Below, piece after piece: positions 50,676 to 54,200 of a stretch of DNA of 54,200 nt. The stretch is from CAZAPG01 sp964486935. Lineage in GTDB: Bacteria; Chloroflexota; Anaerolineae; 4572-78; J111. Made by a program: the position numbers and the translations under genes. The notes under the pieces were generated by a model. It was given only the letters and a program-made list of their open reading frames with translations, searched no databases and was not told where the DNA came from. The DNA is taken from positions 1 through 54,200 of the forward strand of contig CAZAPG010000054.1 in the NCBI GenBank assembly GCA_964486935.1, read 5' to 3'. The stretch's first letter is position 1; each line of letters opens with the position of its first letter.

Positions 50676-51443
50676 CTATGACTCGCGCCGCAGTTTGCGG
50701 ATAAAATCGACGCTTTTGAGCTGCCGCTCCAGCAAAAAGGTGATGTAGCCCAGCAGCAAGGATTCTACTTGTTGGCGGGTGGTAGGCGTTAGCTGTAGTT
50801 TGGTGACTTTTTCCCAGGGTTCGGTTTGCAAAAAACGCAAAACCTTGAGTACGGACAGGGGTAAAATTTCGGCATTGGGCCGGGCCGGGCCATGGGTGGG
50901 ACACAGCGCGCCGCCATCTACAAAGTGAAAGTAGTTGTTTTCCACCGGCTCCAGCGGCTCCTGGCAGGCCACGCAAAAATGGAGTTGCGGCTGAAAGCCG
51001 GCCAGCGCCAGCAGATGCAACTCAAAATAGCGCAGCACAATAAAGGGGTCGTCAACGTGTTCCAGGTGGGCCAGGGTCAAGGCCAGCAGTTCAAATAGCG
51101 GAGCGTTGGGGTCGTTTTCTTCGGTAAAGCGGTCAACCAGTTCGGCCAGGTAGTAGGCGCGGCTGGTTTTATCCAGGTCTTCGCGCAAAAAGCGATACGG
51201 TTCAATAATATCGGCCTGCGAGACAATATCCCAGGTACGGCCTTTGGCCACCAGCATATTAGTGAGCATAAATAGCTCGACATGACCGGCTTTGCGGCTG
51301 GTGGTTTTGCGAACGCCTTTGGCCAGCAGGCGCAGTTTGCCCCGCTCCGCACTGAGAACGGTGAGCATACGGTCGGCTTCGCCAAAATCGGCGCGGCGCA
51401 ATATGATGGCATCGGTTCGGTATAAACGCTCTCGCTGGTTCAT
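50676..51443 (-). CDS. recO: DNA repair protein RecO
   Basis: RecF-pathway mediator, 255 aa from ATG 51443; the frame extends 12 codons upstream across the promoter. The N-terminal OB fold (ERLYRTDAIILRRADFGEADRMLTVLSAERGKLRLLAKGVRK) is followed by a helical domain. A zinc-binding motif comes next as HFCVACQEPLEP (C-x2-C) and ALCPTHGPA (C, then H), matching the CxxC...C...H pattern. A TATAAT box ends 7 nt before the ATG, so the message seems leaderless. Confidence 0.93.
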   Translation of the reverse strand: MNQRERLYRTDAIILRRADFGEADRMLTVLSAERGKLRLLAKGVRKTTSRKAGHVELFMLTNMLVAKGRTWDIVSQADIIEPYRFLREDLDKTSRAYYLAELVDRFTEENDPNAPLFELLALTLAHLEHVDDPFIVLRYFELHLLALAGFQPQLHFCVACQEPLEPVENNYFHFVDGGALCPTHGPARPNAEILPLSVLKVLRFLQTEPWEKVTKLQLTPTTRQQVESLLLGYITFLLERQLKSVDFIRKLRRES

Positions 51444-51450
51444 GGGGGGA

Positions 51451-51479
51451 ATTATACTATTGGCGGGGGGAATCTGCAA
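51451..51479 (-). promoter_or_regulatory. Promoter of a probable leaderless recO transcript
   Basis: On the minus strand TTGCAG (51479-51474), 17-bp spacer, TATAAT (51456-51451), then TCCCCCC and the ATG at 51443. No ribosome binding site fits. Confidence 0.72.
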
Positions 51480-51482
51480 TGG

Positions 51483-51530
51483 GCCGTTATTGAGTATTCA
51501 GTTATCAGTAATCGGTTATCAGCAAGTAGA
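51483..51530. repeat. Dispersed CAGTTATCAG-type low-complexity repeat
   Basis: TTATTGAGTATTCAGTTATC, AGTAATCGGTTATCAGC: the same class of AT-rich phrase as the GlyQS linker and CcoI N-terminus, here in a non-coding position between cdd and recO. Confidence 0.45.
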
Positions 51531-51564
51531 GGCTGCTTGAAACCGGTCACTGATTAGCGAGCGC

Positions 51565-51975
51565 TCATGGGCGCGGCAAATTTTCCGGGCCAAAGCTGTG
51601 GGGCAGCAAATCGGGCAGGGTAAGCGCCTGATAATTACCCTGGATGTCGCCAAAAATGATAATCAGGTTGGGGGCAAACTCGCGCATAACCTGCCGGCAG
51701 ATGCCGCAGGGCGCTCCGCCGTTGCTGGTGGCCACGGCAATGGCCACAAAGTCAACCTCGCCCTGAGAAACAGCCTTGAAGATAGCGGTTCGTTCGGCGC
51801 AGACCGAGGCGGTATAGCCGGCGTTCTCGATGTTGCAACCGGTAAAAACCTTGCCGCTTTTGGTTAGCAGGGCGGCGCCAACCTTGTAATGAGAGTAAGG
51901 CGAGTAGGAATACTCTCTGGCGGCAACGGCTTGTTTGAATAAATCATTCCACTGGTCTGAAGATTCATTGGTCAT
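51565..51975 (-). CDS. cdd: Cytidine deaminase
   Basis: Deaminates (deoxy)cytidine to uridine, zinc enzyme. 136 aa, tetrameric short form. The start YSPYSHYKVGAALLTKSGKVFTGCNIENAGY leads to zinc motifs CAERTA (C59, E61) and PCGICRQ (C90, C93). It follows the CBS-domain gene by 23 bp on the same strand and is probably co-transcribed. Confidence 0.96.
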   Translation of the reverse strand: MTNESSDQWNDLFKQAVAAREYSYSPYSHYKVGAALLTKSGKVFTGCNIENAGYTASVCAERTAIFKAVSQGEVDFVAIAVATSNGGAPCGICRQVMREFAPNLIIIFGDIQGNYQALTLPDLLPHSFGPENLPRP

Positions 51976-51998
51976 AATTAGCTCTAAACAGGTTACGG

Positions 51999-53390
51999 CT
52001 AAGAGGATTCGGAAAGGGTTTTGCGCGTGTTATTTATAAGGGTTGAGGTTTTTGGGTCCATTGCGGTTTTTGGTATTTTTTGAGGCGGGTTGTTCTCTTT
52101 TTTGAGGCGGGTAACTTTTACTCGTTTAATACGCCGCCCGTCAACATCCAGCACCGTAAAATAAATATCGGGCGCGCCAAAGGACTCGCCACTCAGCGAG
52201 TCGCCCGCTTCGGGAATACGGCCAAGTACGTTGTAAATTAAACCGCCAAGGGTATCGCTTTCGTCGGTAGGCAGTTCAATAGACATAACGTTGTTGATAT
52301 CATCCAAATCCATACGGGCGCTGAAGATATACTCGTCATCAGAAATGTATTGCATGTAAAACTCGTCGGCGTCGTGCTCGTCTTGAATCTCGCCTACTAT
52401 CTCTTCTAAAACGTCTTCAATAGTAACCAGACCGGCGGTGCCGCCGTACTCATCTACCACAATGGCAATGTGTACTTTTTTAGACTGGAGTTCTCGCAAT
52501 AACTCGCTAACGGGTTTGGTTTCTGGCACATAATAGACAGCCCGTTCCAGGCCCTGAATGGAGGCGGGAGGGTTTTGGTGATGCCAGTATCCCAACAAAT
52601 CTTTTACATAAAGCACGCCGATAGTGTTGTCAATAGTATCGACATACACGGGCAGCCGGGAATGGCCGGCTTGTATGGCTACCTCAACAGCTTCTTCAAG
52701 GGAAGTGTTGGCTTCGACGGCAACTATGTCGATACGAGGCACCATAATTTCACGCGCCGAGGTATCATCGAGGTCGATGATTGAGTAAATCATGTCGCGC
52801 TCATCTTCTTTGAGCACACCTTCTTCTTCGCCTACGTCAACATAGCTCAACAGGTCTTCTTCGGTGATGGTGGCGGGGTTATATTGCTGTACTTCATTCA
52901 GGCGTCCGGTCAAAATTCGGCCCATGAAGCTGACCAGCCGGGTTAGGGGAGCAACCAGGCGCGACAGCCAGTAAAAGGGGTAAATGGTCCACAGGGCAAT
53001 TGGTTCGGCAAAATTTCTGGCAATTTCTCTTGGCAGCAGGTCGCCCAAAAATAAAACAACTAAAGCCGATACCAGGCCAAGCACAATTGCGGCAAAAAGA
53101 TTGTTGAGGCCGGCGGCCTGGGCCAGAGCCGTTGTATATGAGACAACGACAAGAGCGATAAAAAGAAAGCCAATAAATTTAAGGACAAATTGCTCGGTGG
53201 TTACAAGCAAAGTGGTGTTTTCGGCCAGGTTATCAACCAGGCGAGCGGCGGGTTTGTTTTCTTCGATTAGTTGCAGCCGGCGTGATTTTCTAATAGAGGT
53301 GATAGACTCTTTGGCTGCTGCAGATATTGCGTGAAATGCAAGTAAAAAAACGAGGAAAATAATTGAAGTTGAACTGTCAGGGTCTAACAA
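51999..53390 (-). CDS. CNNM / CBS-pair / CorC-type membrane protein (hemolysin C family)
   Basis: 463 aa, TTG start at 53390 supported by GGAG 5 nt upstream. CNNM membrane domain (about 1-185, four helices, with FLGDLLPREIARNFAEPIA). Then EEDLLSYVDVGEEEGVLKEDERDMIYSIIDLDDTSAREIMVPRIDIVAVE opens the CBS pair (about 215-335, AGHSRLPVYVDTIDNTIGVLYVKDLL; VVDEYGGTAGLVTIEDVLEEIVGEIQDE). A CorC/HlyC domain (about 350-430) and an unstructured tail end it. The family is linked to Mg2+/Co2+ transport or efflux. Confidence 0.94.
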   Translation of the reverse strand: MLDPDSSTSIIFLVFLLAFHAISAAAKESITSIRKSRRLQLIEENKPAARLVDNLAENTTLLVTTEQFVLKFIGFLFIALVVVSYTTALAQAAGLNNLFAAIVLGLVSALVVLFLGDLLPREIARNFAEPIALWTIYPFYWLSRLVAPLTRLVSFMGRILTGRLNEVQQYNPATITEEDLLSYVDVGEEEGVLKEDERDMIYSIIDLDDTSAREIMVPRIDIVAVEANTSLEEAVEVAIQAGHSRLPVYVDTIDNTIGVLYVKDLLGYWHHQNPPASIQGLERAVYYVPETKPVSELLRELQSKKVHIAIVVDEYGGTAGLVTIEDVLEEIVGEIQDEHDADEFYMQYISDDEYIFSARMDLDDINNVMSIELPTDESDTLGGLIYNVLGRIPEAGDSLSGESFGAPDIYFTVLDVDGRRIKRVKVTRLKKENNPPQKIPKTAMDPKTSTLINNTRKTLSESS

Positions 53391-53490
53391 AATTACTCCA
53401 AGCCAATTTATTTATGAAAAATTATTTTACCCACATGAAGGCAAATAAGGGACAATGGCTATCTGGGAGAGATTGTAACACAAGGTTAAA

Positions 53491-53507
53491 GAAAATAAAA
53501 AAAGTCT

Positions 53508-53513
<6 letters not shown>
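53491..53513 (-). terminator. Terminator of the rRNA operon overlapping 5S
   Basis: The terminal 5S helix extends to GTCTTCTTGG / CCAAGAAGAC and is followed on the minus strand by TTTTTTTATTTTC, so the closing stem can work as an intrinsic terminator. Confidence 0.6.
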
Positions 53514-53624
<111 letters not shown>

Positions 53625-53735
53625 AAGACTCTTTTACAATTAAGAACCAACAAAGCTTTGTTAATTGATTATTAGAGTAGTACCCTAAAGACTAAATAGA
53701 ACGAAAAAGCTCAGAACCAAAGCAGACGCCTGAAA

Positions 53736-54200
<465 letters not shown>

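Noticed and set aside
53391..53490. Gene between the CBS-domain protein and 5S rRNA
   Set aside because: AT-rich, no frame with a start and ribosome binding site; it holds only the rRNA operon end and the leader of the next unit.

Overview
The window looks like a draft-genome contig of a Chloroflexota bacterium, most likely an Anaerolineae-like lineage. This is inferred from gene content: BTAD/AAA/TPR giant regulators, a fused glycyl-tRNA synthetase, acidic Ser/Thr-rich linkers behind lipoprotein signals, and several transcripts that seem to start at the initiation codon. No full 16S is present to confirm it. A run of exactly 100 N (4574-4673) is a conventional scaffold gap and falls inside an 81-bp tandem repeat.

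Layout. 1-2000 (minus): oligopeptide ABC transporter, with a substrate-binding lipoprotein and the first 15 codons of the ATPase. 2110-5482: hypothetical protein, exported amidohydrolase, repeat lipoprotein, and a small Trp-rich protein divergent from a giant SARP/BTAD regulator (5606-9148). The intergenic region carries a SARP-like direct repeat. 9278-25209: carbohydrate and central metabolism, namely glycogen synthase, YvcK, GAPDH, Rho, a LysM/M23 peptidase, phosphohexomutase, a retaining-type glycosyltransferase, glycerate 2-kinase, a sugar-type solute-binding protein, Apt and the glycogen branching enzyme. 25210-33330: a pair of NrdR-like boxes with no nrd gene beside them, a membrane protein, MenG/UbiE plus a second methyltransferase, a class A penicillin-binding protein with a long C-terminal extension, SurE and a PH-domain membrane protein.

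33599-46538 is the most distinctive block, a complete but non-standard cbb3-type oxidase locus: monoheme cytochrome c, NarL-type regulator, degenerate receiver, diheme cytochrome c, CcoN, CcoO, two small membrane proteins (one resembling the CcoP anchor but without heme), a SafE/TauE-like protein, the CcoI copper ATPase, a MerE-like CPCHLPL membrane protein, three further membrane proteins, CcoG and a formylglycine-generating-enzyme-like lipid-proximal protein. No heme-bearing CcoP is present. The two separate cytochromes c flanking the regulators, which share a CPxGPCPxGxMP motif, are the natural candidates for its role.

46564-54200 (mostly minus): YnfA-family protein, fused GlyQS, Uma2-family nuclease, RecO, cytidine deaminase, CNNM/CBS/CorC protein, 5S rRNA and the 3' end of 23S rRNA.

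Recurring themes are near-consensus sigma70-type promoters, several abutting the start codon (leaderless); clean hairpin terminators; and short dispersed intergenic repeats, two of which appear to have been read into proteins (GlyQS linker, CcoI N-terminus).
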